This document shows positions 34,705 through 43,287 of a stretch of 64,000 nucleotides of DNA, piece by piece. The stretch comes from Siminovitchia sediminis (GTDB lineage: Bacteria > Bacillota > Bacilli > Bacillales > Bacillaceae_C). The first letter of the stretch is position 1. Every line of letters starts with the position of its first letter. The notes beneath the pieces are model-generated. The model had not been told where the DNA came from and searched no databases. It saw only the letters and a list, made by a program, of their open reading frames with translations. Location of the stretch: the NCBI RefSeq assembly GCF_042680885.1, contig NZ_JBHUEO010000005.1, forward strand, positions 124,001 through 188,000, written 5' to 3'. A program made the translations under genes and the position numbers.

Positions 34705-35247
34705 ATGGGAACGGGTAGACAGGATGCGTGGACCATTGAGGAAGATAGACTGCTGGCAGATCTGGTTCTTTCACATATAAGGGATGGAAGTACACAATTG
34801 AAAGCTTTTAAAGAAGCAGCTGCCCAATTAGCCAGAACACCTGCAGCATGCGGATTTCGCTGGAATTCATTTGTTCGAAAGAACTACCAGGATGAAATTG
34901 CTGCTGCCAAACAACAACGAAAAAAGATCCAAAAAACTAGTCCTTTCATGGAGAGTGGAACAGGCAATGGGGAAAGTCCGCAACTAGAACGGTTATCTAT
35001 ACAAGACATCATTACGTATTTAAGGGGCCTGCAGGATGATCGTGAGGAAAATCATCTGTCGTACAGCGCAGTCAAAGAAGAGAACAGAAAACTTAAGCAC
35101 ACGATTGATCAGTTATACGAAAAGTTGGAAGAAACACAAAAAAAATATTCCCAGCTTCAGGCGGAGTATTCCAATTTGCTGTCCATCATGGATAAAGCAA
35201 GAAAACTGGCCGATCAAGCAGCCAGGAAAGAGACTAGTGATGTTTAG
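34705..35247 (+). CDS. gerR: RsfA-family sporulation transcription factor GerR (YlbO)
   Basis: 180 residues, GGGAGTGATG before the ATG. An N-terminal Myb/SANT-like DNA-binding domain (AWTIEEDRLLADLVL, then CGFRWNSFVRKNY, about 8-62) is followed by a polar linker. The C-terminal coiled coil (about 118-170) has ENRKLKHTIDQLYEKLEE heptads. In B. subtilis this sigma-E-dependent regulator tunes mother-cell genes. A 270-bp gap with an unpaired TAGAGG/CCTCT hairpin lies between rpmF and this gene. Confidence 0.9.
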   Translation: MGTGRQDAWTIEEDRLLADLVLSHIRDGSTQLKAFKEAAAQLARTPAACGFRWNSFVRKNYQDEIAAAKQQRKKIQKTSPFMESGTGNGESPQLERLSIQDIITYLRGLQDDREENHLSYSAVKEENRKLKHTIDQLYEKLEETQKKYSQLQAEYSNLLSIMDKARKLADQAARKETSDV

Positions 35248-35263
35248 TGATTTCAAAAACTGA

Positions 35264-35290
35264 ACGGGCCGGCAAGCGGCCCGATATTTA
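35264..35290. terminator. Hairpin between gerR and the DUF4064 gene
   Basis: CGGGCCG / CGGCCCG stem with weak A/T tails on both sides; it could end either converging gene. Confidence 0.6.
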
Positions 35291-35728
35291 TTCTATACCA
35301 GAATCAGGTGCATCCGGTGGAGGTTTGCGGACCAGGGACATTATTCCAGCAATTAAATAAAGAATGGCCGGCAGAAAGCCAAATCCAACCGAGATGACGC
35401 CAATGGAGACACCTGCAGCAATAAACATCCATCCGGCAAGCTTCGGATTCTTATTTCCTTTAATACGAATGACTCCGATCAGTCCAAGGAGCATGCCGAT
35501 TAGAGAAGCAATGACCAAAGCCCAGCCATAACTTGCCAATCCTTCCATGACTAACGATAACTCATCAGATGTCAGCTGGGCTGCAGGATTTGCGGCCAAT
35601 TCCTCAGTCATTAACATCTTAAATTCCTCAGATTTATTGGCCCATATAAAAGATCCTCCAAAAAACAACAGAATTCCGCTGGTGATGATCCCTATAATTC
35701 CCAATACCATTTCAGCGGTACGTTTCAA
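35288..35728 (-). CDS. DUF4064 membrane protein
   Basis: 146 residues, TTG start (MKRTAEMVLGI) 7 nt after GAGGGGG. Four transmembrane helices (about 7-28, 70-90, 97-112 and 114-133). The first loop (about 31-66) is outside and Ser/Glu/Met-rich, and the tail is Pro-rich (RKPPPDAPD). It matches the DUF4064 family of Firmicute membrane proteins; function unknown. It is an insertion between gerR and ylbP compared with B. subtilis. Confidence 0.78.
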   Translation of the reverse strand: MKRTAEMVLGIIGIITSGILLFFGGSFIWANKSEEFKMLMTEELAANPAAQLTSDELSLVMEGLASYGWALVIASLIGMLLGLIGVIRIKGNKNPKLAGWMFIAAGVSIGVISVGFGFLPAILYLIAGIMSLVRKPPPDAPDSGIE

Positions 35729-35770
35729 ACAAAAACCCCCTCATACAAGCATGAGCTGAATTTTGTAATT

Positions 35771-36259
35771 CTATGAATCCTCCTGGCTGAGCTTTTGCTC
35801 ACTGACTCCAGCTGGGAACCAGACCAAAGGGTTTTCACCAAGGTCCCTTTCAACGTCATATTTAACAGCCTGAAAACCCATCATTTCAAAAAAGGTACGG
35901 GAATTTAATCTTGGATTTGTCTTAATAGGCATATTATAGCTCTTTGCATATTCGACAAGTTTTGTCCCATAACCCCTCCCGCGGAAATCTGGGAGGACTT
36001 CAAGCTTCCAAAGTTCCAGGTAATCTTGAGGAGGGTCAAAATATTGGTCGAATCTTGCATCTCTTTTATAGAGACTCATACGTGCGGCTAACTGGTCACC
36101 GAAGTAAATTCCATAAAAAGGAGAATCCAAATCATCTTCAATAATGTTATCTTGCAAGTCTTCCAGCATAGATAACTCTTGTGCACCATATTCCTTAAAT
36201 TTCTTGAACTCCTCAAGCGTCTTATAGTTGATTCTTAGTTTTTTTACTTGTTCAGTCAT
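35771..36259 (-). CDS. ylbP: GNAT family N-acetyltransferase YlbP
   Basis: Start set at the ATG giving MTEQVKKLRINYK, 9 nt after GAGGGG; a TTG 9 bp upstream touches that signal. 162 residues. Acetyl-CoA binding motif A reads LEVLPDFRGRGYGTKLVEYAK (Q/RxxGxG/A part RGRGYG, about 96-101). The substrate is unknown. It is divergent from the biotin carrier gene. Confidence 0.9.
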   Translation of the reverse strand: MTEQVKKLRINYKTLEEFKKFKEYGAQELSMLEDLQDNIIEDDLDSPFYGIYFGDQLAARMSLYKRDARFDQYFDPPQDYLELWKLEVLPDFRGRGYGTKLVEYAKSYNMPIKTNPRLNSRTFFEMMGFQAVKYDVERDLGENPLVWFPAGVSEQKLSQEDS

Positions 36260-36343
36260 TATATTCAACCCCTCACACCCTTTTATGTAAATTTAATTCA
36301 ATTATATAACAAAGCCCAAAAAATTTCAGATATAATAAAACAT

Positions 36344-36372
36344 AGGAAGCGGTTTCACTGAGAACGCTTCCA
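36344..36372 (+). promoter_or_regulatory. cre-like site within a 7-bp dyad
   Basis: TAGGAAGCGGTTTCA differs from the cre consensus WTGNAANCGNWNNCW at one base. It overlaps a dyad GGAAGCG / CGCTTCC and lies just downstream of a TATAAT box (36331-36336), so CcpA or another repressor could block transcription of the following operon. Confidence 0.45.
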
Positions 36373-36429
36373 GTATTGTGGACAGTCATTTACCCATTGA
36401 GAACTTGGATAGAAAGCGGAGGGATAAAG

Positions 36430-36642
36430 ATGAAGGAAATTCTGGCGACTATGGCGGGGACAGTGTGGAAAATCGAAGTGAGTCCCGGAGAAAACATTTC
36501 GGCGGGACAGACTGTATTGATTTTAGAATCGATGAAAATGGAAATACCCATTGAGAGTCAGGAAGCCGGAACCATAAAAGAAGTGAACGTCTCTACCGGC
36601 GATTTTGTCAATGAAGGTGACATTCTTTTTATTCTGGAATAA
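36430..36642 (+). CDS. Biotin/lipoyl carrier protein (biotinyl domain, BCCP-like)
   Basis: Start at the ATG giving MKEILATMAG, 7 nt after GGAGG; a longer frame runs upstream without a signal. The 70-residue product is a single biotinyl domain with the ESMKMEIPI motif (Lys35) and GDFVNEGD, the mirror-image half. It carries the carboxyl group between a biotin carboxylase and the transferase encoded 25 bp downstream. It is similar in size to B. subtilis YngHB. Confidence 0.9.
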   Translation: MKEILATMAGTVWKIEVSPGENISAGQTVLILESMKMEIPIESQEAGTIKEVNVSTGDFVNEGDILFILE

Positions 36643-36667
36643 ATGAACTCAAGGGAGAGGTTTACAT

Positions 36668-38206
36668 ATGGGAGACAATCAGGACCGGGATCTGTTGAAA
36701 AACAGAAAGAATACGGTGCGTGCGGGCGGCAGCCAAAAGTACCATGACCGTTTAAAACAGCAAAAAAAATTGTTTGTAAGAGACCGGTTGTCCCTATTAT
36801 TCGATAAAGGGTCCTATGAGGAAGACGGATTATTTGCTAATTACGAAACCGGCAGCTTGCCGGCTGATGGTGTTGTGACAGCAATCGGCAGAGTGAATGG
36901 ACAGAAAGTTTGTGTAATAGCCAATGACTCAACCGTAAAAGCGGGCTCATGGGGTGCCAAAACTGTGGAAAAAATGATTAGAATGCAGGAAACTGCTGAA
37001 AAGCTTAAAGTTCCACTTTTGTATTTGGTCGATTCGGCAGGTGCCCGGATTACGGATCAACTGGAAATGTTCCCCAACCGCCGGGGTGCAGGCAGAATTT
37101 TTCATAATCAAGTAAAGCTGTCAGGTATGATTCCGCAAGTGTGTATATTATTCGGCCCTTCAGCCGCGGGAGGCGCGTATATTCCCGCATTTTGTGATGT
37201 AGTGATTATGGTAGATAAAAATGCGTCTATGTATTTGGGGTCACCCAGAATGGCTGAGAAAGTAATTGGAGAAAAAGTAAGCCTCGAAGAAATGGGCGGG
37301 GCACGAATGCATTGTACGGTAAGCGGCTGTGGAGACATTCTTGTACAGTCTGAAGAAGATGCAATCAAAGAAGCAAAAAACTATCTGTCTTATTTTCCGG
37401 CAAATTATACAGAGAAACCAATGGGTCATAAAGGGAGAATAGCCAGGGCAGGAAGAAGGCTTGAACAGATCATTCCCAAACATCAGAATGCCCCGTTTGA
37501 TATGTATGAGGCCATTGATGCTCTGATTGATGAAGGAAGCTTCTTTGAAATAAAGAAACTATTTGCACCTGAGCTGATTACAGGATTTGCCAGATTTGAT
37601 GGGAAAGCGGTCGGGATAGTGGCGAATCAGCCAAAAGTGAAAGGCGGCGTTCTATTTGTGGATTCCGCTGATAAAGGAGCAAAATTTATCCAGCTATGTG
37701 ACGCATTCCATATTCCCTTATTATTCCTGGCAGATGTCCCTGGTTTCATGATCGGCACAAAGGTTGAAAGAGCAGGGATTATCAGGCATGGAGCAAAATT
37801 GATCGCTGCAATGAGTTCAGCTACTGTTCCCAAAATTTCGGTGATTGTCAGAAAAGCATATGGAGCAGGGTTGTACGCCATGGCCGGACCCGCATTTGAT
37901 CCGGACGTCTGCATCGCTCTTCCCACTGCCCAGATTGCTGTGATGGGACCGGAAGCTGCTGTCAATGCTGTCTATTCCAATAAAATAGAAGCAATTGAGG
38001 ATCCGGAAGAACGGCGGTCGTTCGTATTGGAAAAGCAGGAAGAATATAAGAAACATATTGATATCTATCAGTTGGCATCTGAACTGATTGTTGATGAAAT
38101 TACGGAACCTGATGACCTGCGCAGGGTTTTAATTGAACGTTTTTCATTCTATGATTCGAAAGATGTTGTTTTTAGCAGGCGCAAACACCCGGTATATCCT
38201 GTGTGA
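36668..38206 (+). CDS. Acyl-CoA carboxylase carboxyltransferase (beta) subunit
   Basis: 512 residues. Crotonase-like N and C halves with oxyanion GGAY-type motifs: FGPSAAGGAYIPAFCD (about 155-170) and RKAYGAGLYAMAG (about 394-406). Closest in pattern to propionyl- or methylcrotonyl-CoA carboxylase beta subunits and to YngE. It moves CO2 from carboxybiotin to an acyl-CoA. GGGAGAGG precedes the ATG. No biotin carboxylase gene lies beside it, so that partner must be encoded elsewhere. It is absent from this locus in B. subtilis. Confidence 0.92.
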   Translation: MGDNQDRDLLKNRKNTVRAGGSQKYHDRLKQQKKLFVRDRLSLLFDKGSYEEDGLFANYETGSLPADGVVTAIGRVNGQKVCVIANDSTVKAGSWGAKTVEKMIRMQETAEKLKVPLLYLVDSAGARITDQLEMFPNRRGAGRIFHNQVKLSGMIPQVCILFGPSAAGGAYIPAFCDVVIMVDKNASMYLGSPRMAEKVIGEKVSLEEMGGARMHCTVSGCGDILVQSEEDAIKEAKNYLSYFPANYTEKPMGHKGRIARAGRRLEQIIPKHQNAPFDMYEAIDALIDEGSFFEIKKLFAPELITGFARFDGKAVGIVANQPKVKGGVLFVDSADKGAKFIQLCDAFHIPLLFLADVPGFMIGTKVERAGIIRHGAKLIAAMSSATVPKISVIVRKAYGAGLYAMAGPAFDPDVCIALPTAQIAVMGPEAAVNAVYSNKIEAIEDPEERRSFVLEKQEEYKKHIDIYQLASELIVDEITEPDDLRRVLIERFSFYDSKDVVFSRRKHPVYPV

Positions 38207-38241
38207 TCACCATCAAAAAGCAAATCAAAGAAATGTCACGG

Positions 38242-38270
38242 TTCCTCTTTTTATAAAGAGGAATTTTTAT
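38242..38270 (+). terminator. Terminator of the biotin carrier - carboxyltransferase operon
   Basis: Stem TTCCTCTTT / AAAGAGGAA and TTTTT. Confidence 0.93.
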
Positions 38271-38338
38271 AGGCGAAAAAAGCTTCATTTGCTACAATGA
38301 AAACATTGATGAAATATGATATCGGGTGTGATGATGAT

Positions 38339-39232
38339 ATGCTGGTTGGTATTATTGGAGGAGGTTCTATCGGGCTCCTGTTTGGAGCCTATTTGGGACA
38401 GGAACATCCTGTAACGCTATTTACAAAACGGGAAGAACAGGCACAGGGGATTAAAAAAAATGGTATTTTTCTGTACAGTCCTGAAAAGGAGGGGCGGGCT
38501 GTCCAAGTAAATGCGAGTTTTGAAAAGGAAAGTCTTACGGAGCAGGATGTCATCATTGTGGCAGTTAAGCAATACGATATGCCGGAATTAAAACCACTGC
38601 TCCTGTCCATTCCCAAACATATTCCTTTATGCTTTGTGCAAAATGGGATGGGTCATCTTGACATGTTACATGGCTTGCCGCATGAAACAATCATTGTCGC
38701 CACGGTGGAGCACGGTGCTAAAAGGCTGGATGATCAATCTGTTTCCCATAATGGGGCAGGGAGGACAAATTTGGCTCTATTTAAAGGACATGCCAATTTA
38801 CCGGAGATCTTTCCGCAATGTACAGATCCACATTTTCCTGTCACAGTTCATAACGACTATTATACGATGATGATAGAGAAGCTGGTGGCAAACGCTTTAA
38901 TTAATCCATTGACCGTGGTTTTCCGCGTAAAGAATGGACGTCTGGTTGAAAACCCGTATTATTATGCCATTTTAAAATTAATGTTTGAAGAAATTTATTC
39001 CATTTTCCCGTCAGGAAATAAGGAACAGTCATTTGATCAGGTTTTAAGAATTTGTACCAATACAAAGAATAATACTTCATCGATGTTGTCTGATATACAG
39101 GCAGGCAGAAAGACGGAAATTGATGCTATTCTGGGATACATCTTAAAAGTTGCAGAAAGAAAAGGGGTTAAGCTCCAAACGGTCCAAATGATTTATGTAA
39201 TGGTTAAGGGCATAGTACTAGAAAGGAGTTGA
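38339..39232 (+). CDS. panE: 2-dehydropantoate 2-reductase (YlbQ)
   Basis: Start at the ATG giving MLVGIIGGGSIG, after GGTGTGATG; a longer frame has no signal. 297 residues. NADPH-binding GGGSIG (7-12), then QNGMGHLD (about 102-109) and the catalytic Lys/Glu region KLVANALINPLT (about 184-195). It makes pantoate for coenzyme A, linking functionally to coaD 9 kb upstream. It lies just before a DUF3397 gene and bshC. Confidence 0.92.
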   Translation: MLVGIIGGGSIGLLFGAYLGQEHPVTLFTKREEQAQGIKKNGIFLYSPEKEGRAVQVNASFEKESLTEQDVIIVAVKQYDMPELKPLLLSIPKHIPLCFVQNGMGHLDMLHGLPHETIIVATVEHGAKRLDDQSVSHNGAGRTNLALFKGHANLPEIFPQCTDPHFPVTVHNDYYTMMIEKLVANALINPLTVVFRVKNGRLVENPYYYAILKLMFEEIYSIFPSGNKEQSFDQVLRICTNTKNNTSSMLSDIQAGRKTEIDAILGYILKVAERKGVKLQTVQMIYVMVKGIVLERS

Positions 39233-39242
39233 AAGACCTGAA

Positions 39243-39638
39243 GTGGGAACGTTTTTATCATCTGCAGCCGCAATATTTATTACGCTGCCGATTCTTTTTT
39301 ATGTATTGATATTTACGATTGTCAAACAAATGACACGGAATCACCGAAAAGCATTAAATGCAGCAATCTACTCGACTACATTTATTTTGATTTTCTCGGT
39401 ACACTTCTTGGTAGTCACGATTTGGGAGAACTCCTATTTGTTTGTGATCATCCTGTTTATGCTAATTACTGCTGTTTTTTTCACCATCCTTCATTGGAAA
39501 ACCAGAGAGGAAATCATTTATAAAAAGGTATTTGCAGGATATTGGCGATTGAACTTTCTTTTGTTTTCGTTTTTTTATATTGGCCTTATCATATTTGGAG
39601 TTATTACAAGAGCCAAAGATTTAATTTTCAATGTTTAA
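39243..39638 (+). CDS. DUF3397 membrane protein
   Basis: 131 residues, GTG start with AAAGGAG about 14 nt upstream, a loose spacing. Four transmembrane helices (about 6-26, 40-60, 63-82 and 104-123), with basic loops KQMTRNHRK and HWKTREE. The family is found before bshC or mraZ in many Bacillaceae; its function is unknown. It is 10 bp behind panE and probably co-transcribed. Confidence 0.85.
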   Translation: MGTFLSSAAAIFITLPILFYVLIFTIVKQMTRNHRKALNAAIYSTTFILIFSVHFLVVTIWENSYLFVIILFMLITAVFFTILHWKTREEIIYKKVFAGYWRLNFLLFSFFYIGLIIFGVITRAKDLIFNV

Positions 39639-39681
39639 TGTCTTACATGAAAGCAGGAAAATATCTTTTGGATATATAGTT

Positions 39682-39690
39682 TGCTATACT
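39682..39690 (+). promoter_or_regulatory. Candidate extended -10 promoter of bshC
   Basis: TGCTATACT (extended -10 with one mismatch) about 40 bp before the bshC start. Confidence 0.45.
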
Positions 39691-39729
39691 TCTTTTTAAT
39701 GGAATTAGGTGCAGAAAGGGAGTACATAG

Positions 39730-41358
39730 ATGGAATTGGCACATGCGGAATTTTTGGCAACCAACCGTTTCGCTTCTCTATATATGGAAAACGAGGAATC
39801 TGTCAAGGATTTCTTTCATTATGATATACAAGATGAAACAGTTTTTACCCGGCGATATGAAGACCTTATGAAAAGGGAATTTGACCGGAAGGGCATTGCT
39901 GATTGTATACAGCAATATATGAAGAAATACCCGGCGTCTCAAGCGGTGGAGGAGTCATTGGGGAAACTGAGACAGCCGGATTCCACCGTGGTTATAGGAG
40001 GACAGCAGGCAGGCCTGCTTACAGGCCCCCTGTATACCATATATAAAGTGATCTCCATTATTGTTCTGGCAAAGCAGCAGGAAGCCCATTTAGGAAAACC
40101 GGTTGTTCCAGTTTTTTGGGTAGCCGGTGAAGATCATGATTACTTAGAAATTAATCATGTATATGCCTTTTACCATGGCCAATGTAAAAAGAAAAGTTAC
40201 CGTGAAACTGTTTCCGGGAAAAAAATGGCATCCCATATAGAATTTAATACACAAAAGATGAAGGCATGGATCCGCGAAGTATTTTCTCATTTTGGGGATC
40301 GCTCCCATACAAAAGAAGTACTTTCTTTTCTGGATGAAGCTGTTATCAATACGCGAAGTTTCACAGAGTTTTTCTCATATATACTGATGCATTTCTTTAA
40401 AGAATATGGTTTGCTTTTGATTGACTCAGCTGATCCACAATTAAGGGTTTTGGAAAAACCCTTTTTTTCCAGGATCCTTGACCAACGCCAAGAAATTACA
40501 GATGCCATTTTATTGCAGCAGGAAAAAAAACATAGCTCAGGTTTTGCCAGTACCATAGAAATAGATCGACATGGGTCAAATGTTTTTTATTATCATCATC
40601 AGGAACGGGAATTATTGGAGTTTGACCCGGCAGAAAACACGTTTGTTAATAAAACTGGTGAATTGTGTTTTACCCCTGGTGAACTGCTTGATCTGCTGGA
40701 GTCTCATCCGGAACGTTTCAGCAATAATGTGGCCACCCGTCCTCTCATGCAGGAATGGCTGTTTCCGACACTGGCCTTTATTGCCGGACCGGGAGAAATT
40801 TCTTATTGGGGAGAGCTGCTCTCGGCATTTGAAGTGGTAGACAGCCAAATGCCTCCCATCATCCCCAGATTGAACATGACCTTATTAGATAAACGAACGG
40901 AAAGTGATATGGAGGAATTACAACTCTCTATCGAAGATGTTATGAGAAATGGGACGGCCGAAGAAAAAGCCCGGTTTCTTGCATCGGTTCAAGATAATGA
41001 ATTTGAGGCCATGATTGCAGAAGCAAAAATGGAACTTGAAAAACGGTATGAAGTCATTACTGAAAAAGTTGGAGAGATGGACCGCGGGCATGTGGCACTT
41101 GCACAAACGAATCTTCAAATGCATGTGAGACAGCTGGAATTCCTGCAAAGGAAAGTGGAAGACAGCATAAAAAGAAAGCATGAAGCTATTTTGGAAAAAT
41201 ATGACCGTATAGAACATGTCATCTTGCCGGAAGGCCAGCCGCAGGAAAGGATATGGAATATATTTTACTTTATTAACGAATATAGCATGAAATTTATCGA
41301 TGATTTGCTGACTTTGCCGTATAAATTTGACGGCAGACATCAAATCATCAAATTATGA
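39730..41358 (+). CDS. bshC: Bacillithiol synthase BshC (cysteine-adding enzyme)
   Basis: 542 residues, AAAGGGAG upstream. Marks: VVIGGQQAGLLTGPLYTIYK (about 87-106), VFWVAGEDHDYLEINH (about 132-147) and ending with RHQIIKL-like text. A long coiled coil lies at about 430-500. BshC joins cysteine to GlcN-malate, the last step in bacillithiol, the main low-molecular-weight thiol of Bacilli. The gene is upstream of mraZ as in B. subtilis (yllA). A perfect terminator follows. Confidence 0.95.
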   Translation: MELAHAEFLATNRFASLYMENEESVKDFFHYDIQDETVFTRRYEDLMKREFDRKGIADCIQQYMKKYPASQAVEESLGKLRQPDSTVVIGGQQAGLLTGPLYTIYKVISIIVLAKQQEAHLGKPVVPVFWVAGEDHDYLEINHVYAFYHGQCKKKSYRETVSGKKMASHIEFNTQKMKAWIREVFSHFGDRSHTKEVLSFLDEAVINTRSFTEFFSYILMHFFKEYGLLLIDSADPQLRVLEKPFFSRILDQRQEITDAILLQQEKKHSSGFASTIEIDRHGSNVFYYHHQERELLEFDPAENTFVNKTGELCFTPGELLDLLESHPERFSNNVATRPLMQEWLFPTLAFIAGPGEISYWGELLSAFEVVDSQMPPIIPRLNMTLLDKRTESDMEELQLSIEDVMRNGTAEEKARFLASVQDNEFEAMIAEAKMELEKRYEVITEKVGEMDRGHVALAQTNLQMHVRQLEFLQRKVEDSIKRKHEAILEKYDRIEHVILPEGQPQERIWNIFYFINEYSMKFIDDLLTLPYKFDGRHQIIKL

Positions 41359-41388
41359 GCCTGCTTCTATAGAAGCAGGCTTTTTTTT
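41358..41388 (+). terminator. Terminator after bshC
   Basis: Perfect stem AGCCTGCTTC / GAAGCAGGCT and eight T residues. Confidence 0.96.
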
Positions 41389-41432
41389 ATCGAAAATAGC
41401 GGATAAAAAGCTTGGACAATTACTAAAAAAGA

Positions 41433-41479
41433 GTGGTGGCAAGTGGGGGATTGTGGTACAGTTATTATAGAAAGTGGGG
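41433..41479 (+). promoter_or_regulatory. Candidate MraZ operator: GTGG direct repeats at 10-bp spacing
   Basis: GTGG occurs at 41433, 41443 and 41453, exactly one helical turn apart, and TGGGG again at 41475. The three-fold TGGKN pattern with 5-nt spacers is the known MraZ box layout. It overlaps the likely mraZ promoter region (TATTAT at 41463-41468). Confidence 0.65.
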
Positions 41480-41488
41480 GCAAAGGTC

Positions 41489-41920
41489 ATGTTCATGGGT
41501 GAATACCAACATAACATAGATGCCAAGGGCCGGTTAATCGTGCCTGCCAAATTTAGGGAGCACCTGGGAGAGAACTTCGTCATAACCCGGGGCTTGGATC
41601 AATGTTTATTCGGCTACCCGTTGGACGAGTGGAAACAGATTGAAGAAAAATTAAAAGCCCTGCCACTGACAAAAAAAGACGCACGTGCCTTTACCCGTTT
41701 TTTCTTTTCGGGAGCAGTAGAATGTGAATTGGACAAGCAGGGCAGAGTGAACTTGCCTGCTTCACTGCTTGGATACGCAAAATTAGAGAAAGAATGTGTC
41801 ATATTAGGGGTATCCAATCGATTTGAGATTTGGAGCAAAGATTTATGGGAAGACTATTTCTCAGAATCAGAACAATCCTTTGCAGAAATTGCCGAGAATA
41901 TGATTGACTTTGATATTTAA
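41489..41920 (+). CDS. mraZ: Transcriptional regulator MraZ
   Basis: Start at the ATG giving MFMGEYQHNIDAKGR, the usual family start, not the upstream frame. 143 residues with two SpoVT/AbrB-like swapped-hairpin domains, each with a DxKGR-type motif (DAKGRLIVPAKFR and DKQGRVNLPASL). MraZ is a ring-forming DNA-binding protein that controls its own dcw operon through TGGGN repeats, which are visible upstream. First gene of the division and cell wall cluster. Confidence 0.95.
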   Translation: MFMGEYQHNIDAKGRLIVPAKFREHLGENFVITRGLDQCLFGYPLDEWKQIEEKLKALPLTKKDARAFTRFFFSGAVECELDKQGRVNLPASLLGYAKLEKECVILGVSNRFEIWSKDLWEDYFSESEQSFAEIAENMIDFDI

Positions 41921-41965
41921 ACAATCTTGTACAATGGTTAATGAATTTGGATGGTGAATGAAATA

Positions 41966-42898
41966 GTGTTTTCCCATACGACAGTTTTGCTCAAGGAAAC
42001 AGTCGGCGGACTGAATGTTAAGCCGGACGGTATATACGTTGATTGCACACTGGGAGGAGCCGGCCATAGCTCTTATCTATTGTCACAGCTATCACAGGGC
42101 GGCAGGCTGATTGCCTTTGATCAGGATGAGACTGCTATAGCCAACGCAGAAAGAAAGCTGGAGGAACATAAAGACAAACTGACTCTGGTAAAGAGCAACT
42201 TTAAACATTTGGCTGAGGAACTCGCAGCATTAGGAATCGAAAAGGTCGATGGTATTCTATATGATCTGGGAGTTTCCTCTCCGCAATTAGATACTCCTGA
42301 ACGCGGATTCAGCTATCAACACAACGCTCCGCTTGATATGAGAATGGATTTGGATGGTGAGATTACAGCCTTTGACGTAGTCAATGAATGGCCGTATGAA
42401 AAGTTAGTGAGGATTTTCTTTCAGTATGGGGAGGAAAAGTTTTCTAAGCAAATTGCCAGGAATATTGAGTCTGAAAGAAAGAAACAGCCGATACGTACAA
42501 CCTTTGAATTGGTGGATATCATCAAGGATAGTATTCCGGCTCCCGCCCGAAGAAAAGGGGGCCATCCGGCAAAGAGAATTTTTCAGGCTATCCGGATTGC
42601 AGTTAATGATGAATTGAAAGTTTTTGAAGACTCGTTAAAACAAGCAATTGCATGTTTGGAACGAGGGGGAAGAATCAGCGTGATTACTTTCCATTCTTTG
42701 GAAGACCGAATTTGTAAACACGTATTTAAAGAGGCCAGCGAAGGGCCGGCACTTCCGCCGGGTTTGCCAGTCATTCCGGATGAATATAAACCTTTGTTAA
42801 AGCTGGTCAACAGAAAGCCGATTGTCCCGACGGAAGATGAATTGGAAGCCAATCATCGTGCAAGGTCGGCAAAACTTCGAATTGCAGAGAAACTATAG
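41966..42898 (+). CDS. rsmH: 16S rRNA (cytosine(1402)-N4)-methyltransferase RsmH
   Basis: Start chosen at GTG (MFSHTTVLLKET), 8 nt after GGTGA, giving 310 residues as in B. subtilis MraW; an ATG 15 bp upstream lacks a signal. SAM motif DCTLGGAGHS, FDQDETA and DLGVSSPQLD are clear. The enzyme methylates C1402 in the ribosomal P site. It lies 45 bp behind mraZ and before ftsL. Confidence 0.95.
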   Translation: MFSHTTVLLKETVGGLNVKPDGIYVDCTLGGAGHSSYLLSQLSQGGRLIAFDQDETAIANAERKLEEHKDKLTLVKSNFKHLAEELAALGIEKVDGILYDLGVSSPQLDTPERGFSYQHNAPLDMRMDLDGEITAFDVVNEWPYEKLVRIFFQYGEEKFSKQIARNIESERKKQPIRTTFELVDIIKDSIPAPARRKGGHPAKRIFQAIRIAVNDELKVFEDSLKQAIACLERGGRISVITFHSLEDRICKHVFKEASEGPALPPGLPVIPDEYKPLLKLVNRKPIVPTEDELEANHRARSAKLRIAEKL

Positions 42899-42930
42899 AA
42901 GAGACTTTATAGAGAAATGGGGAGTGAAAA

Positions 42931-43287
42931 ATGAGCAACCTGGCCCGCCAATTGCAGGAAAACCAAAGCATTCAACCAAAAGACGTTCAAGTTCAGAAAG
43001 TCCAGAGACATGTGAAAATTAGTCCGGGTGAAAAACTGTTGTTTTTATTGCTGGCTGCGTTTATAATTTTTATGTCAGTAAAAATCCTTTCGGTTCAGGC
43101 AGATATTTATGAAGTGAACAAGGAACTTCAGGAAGTAGAAACAGCTATACAAAATCATGAAAAGATCACCAGTGACTTGGACATGCAAGTCGATGAACTT
43201 AGCAGATATGAACGGGTTTGGAAGAAAGCCAATGAATTGGGCCTGAACTTAAATGAGAATAACGTTAAGGTTGTTGAAAACAGATGA
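42931..43287 (+). CDS. ftsL: Cell division protein FtsL
   Basis: 118 residues, GGGGAG upstream. A basic cytoplasmic part (about 1-34), one transmembrane helix (about 35-52) and an extracellular leucine-zipper-like coiled coil (about 55-110). FtsL partners with DivIC and DivIB to activate FtsW-PBP2B at the septum. Its stop overlaps the pbpB start by four bases (ATGA), so the two are translated in step. Confidence 0.93.
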   Translation: MSNLARQLQENQSIQPKDVQVQKVQRHVKISPGEKLLFLLLAAFIIFMSVKILSVQADIYEVNKELQEVETAIQNHEKITSDLDMQVDELSRYERVWKKANELGLNLNENNVKVVENR

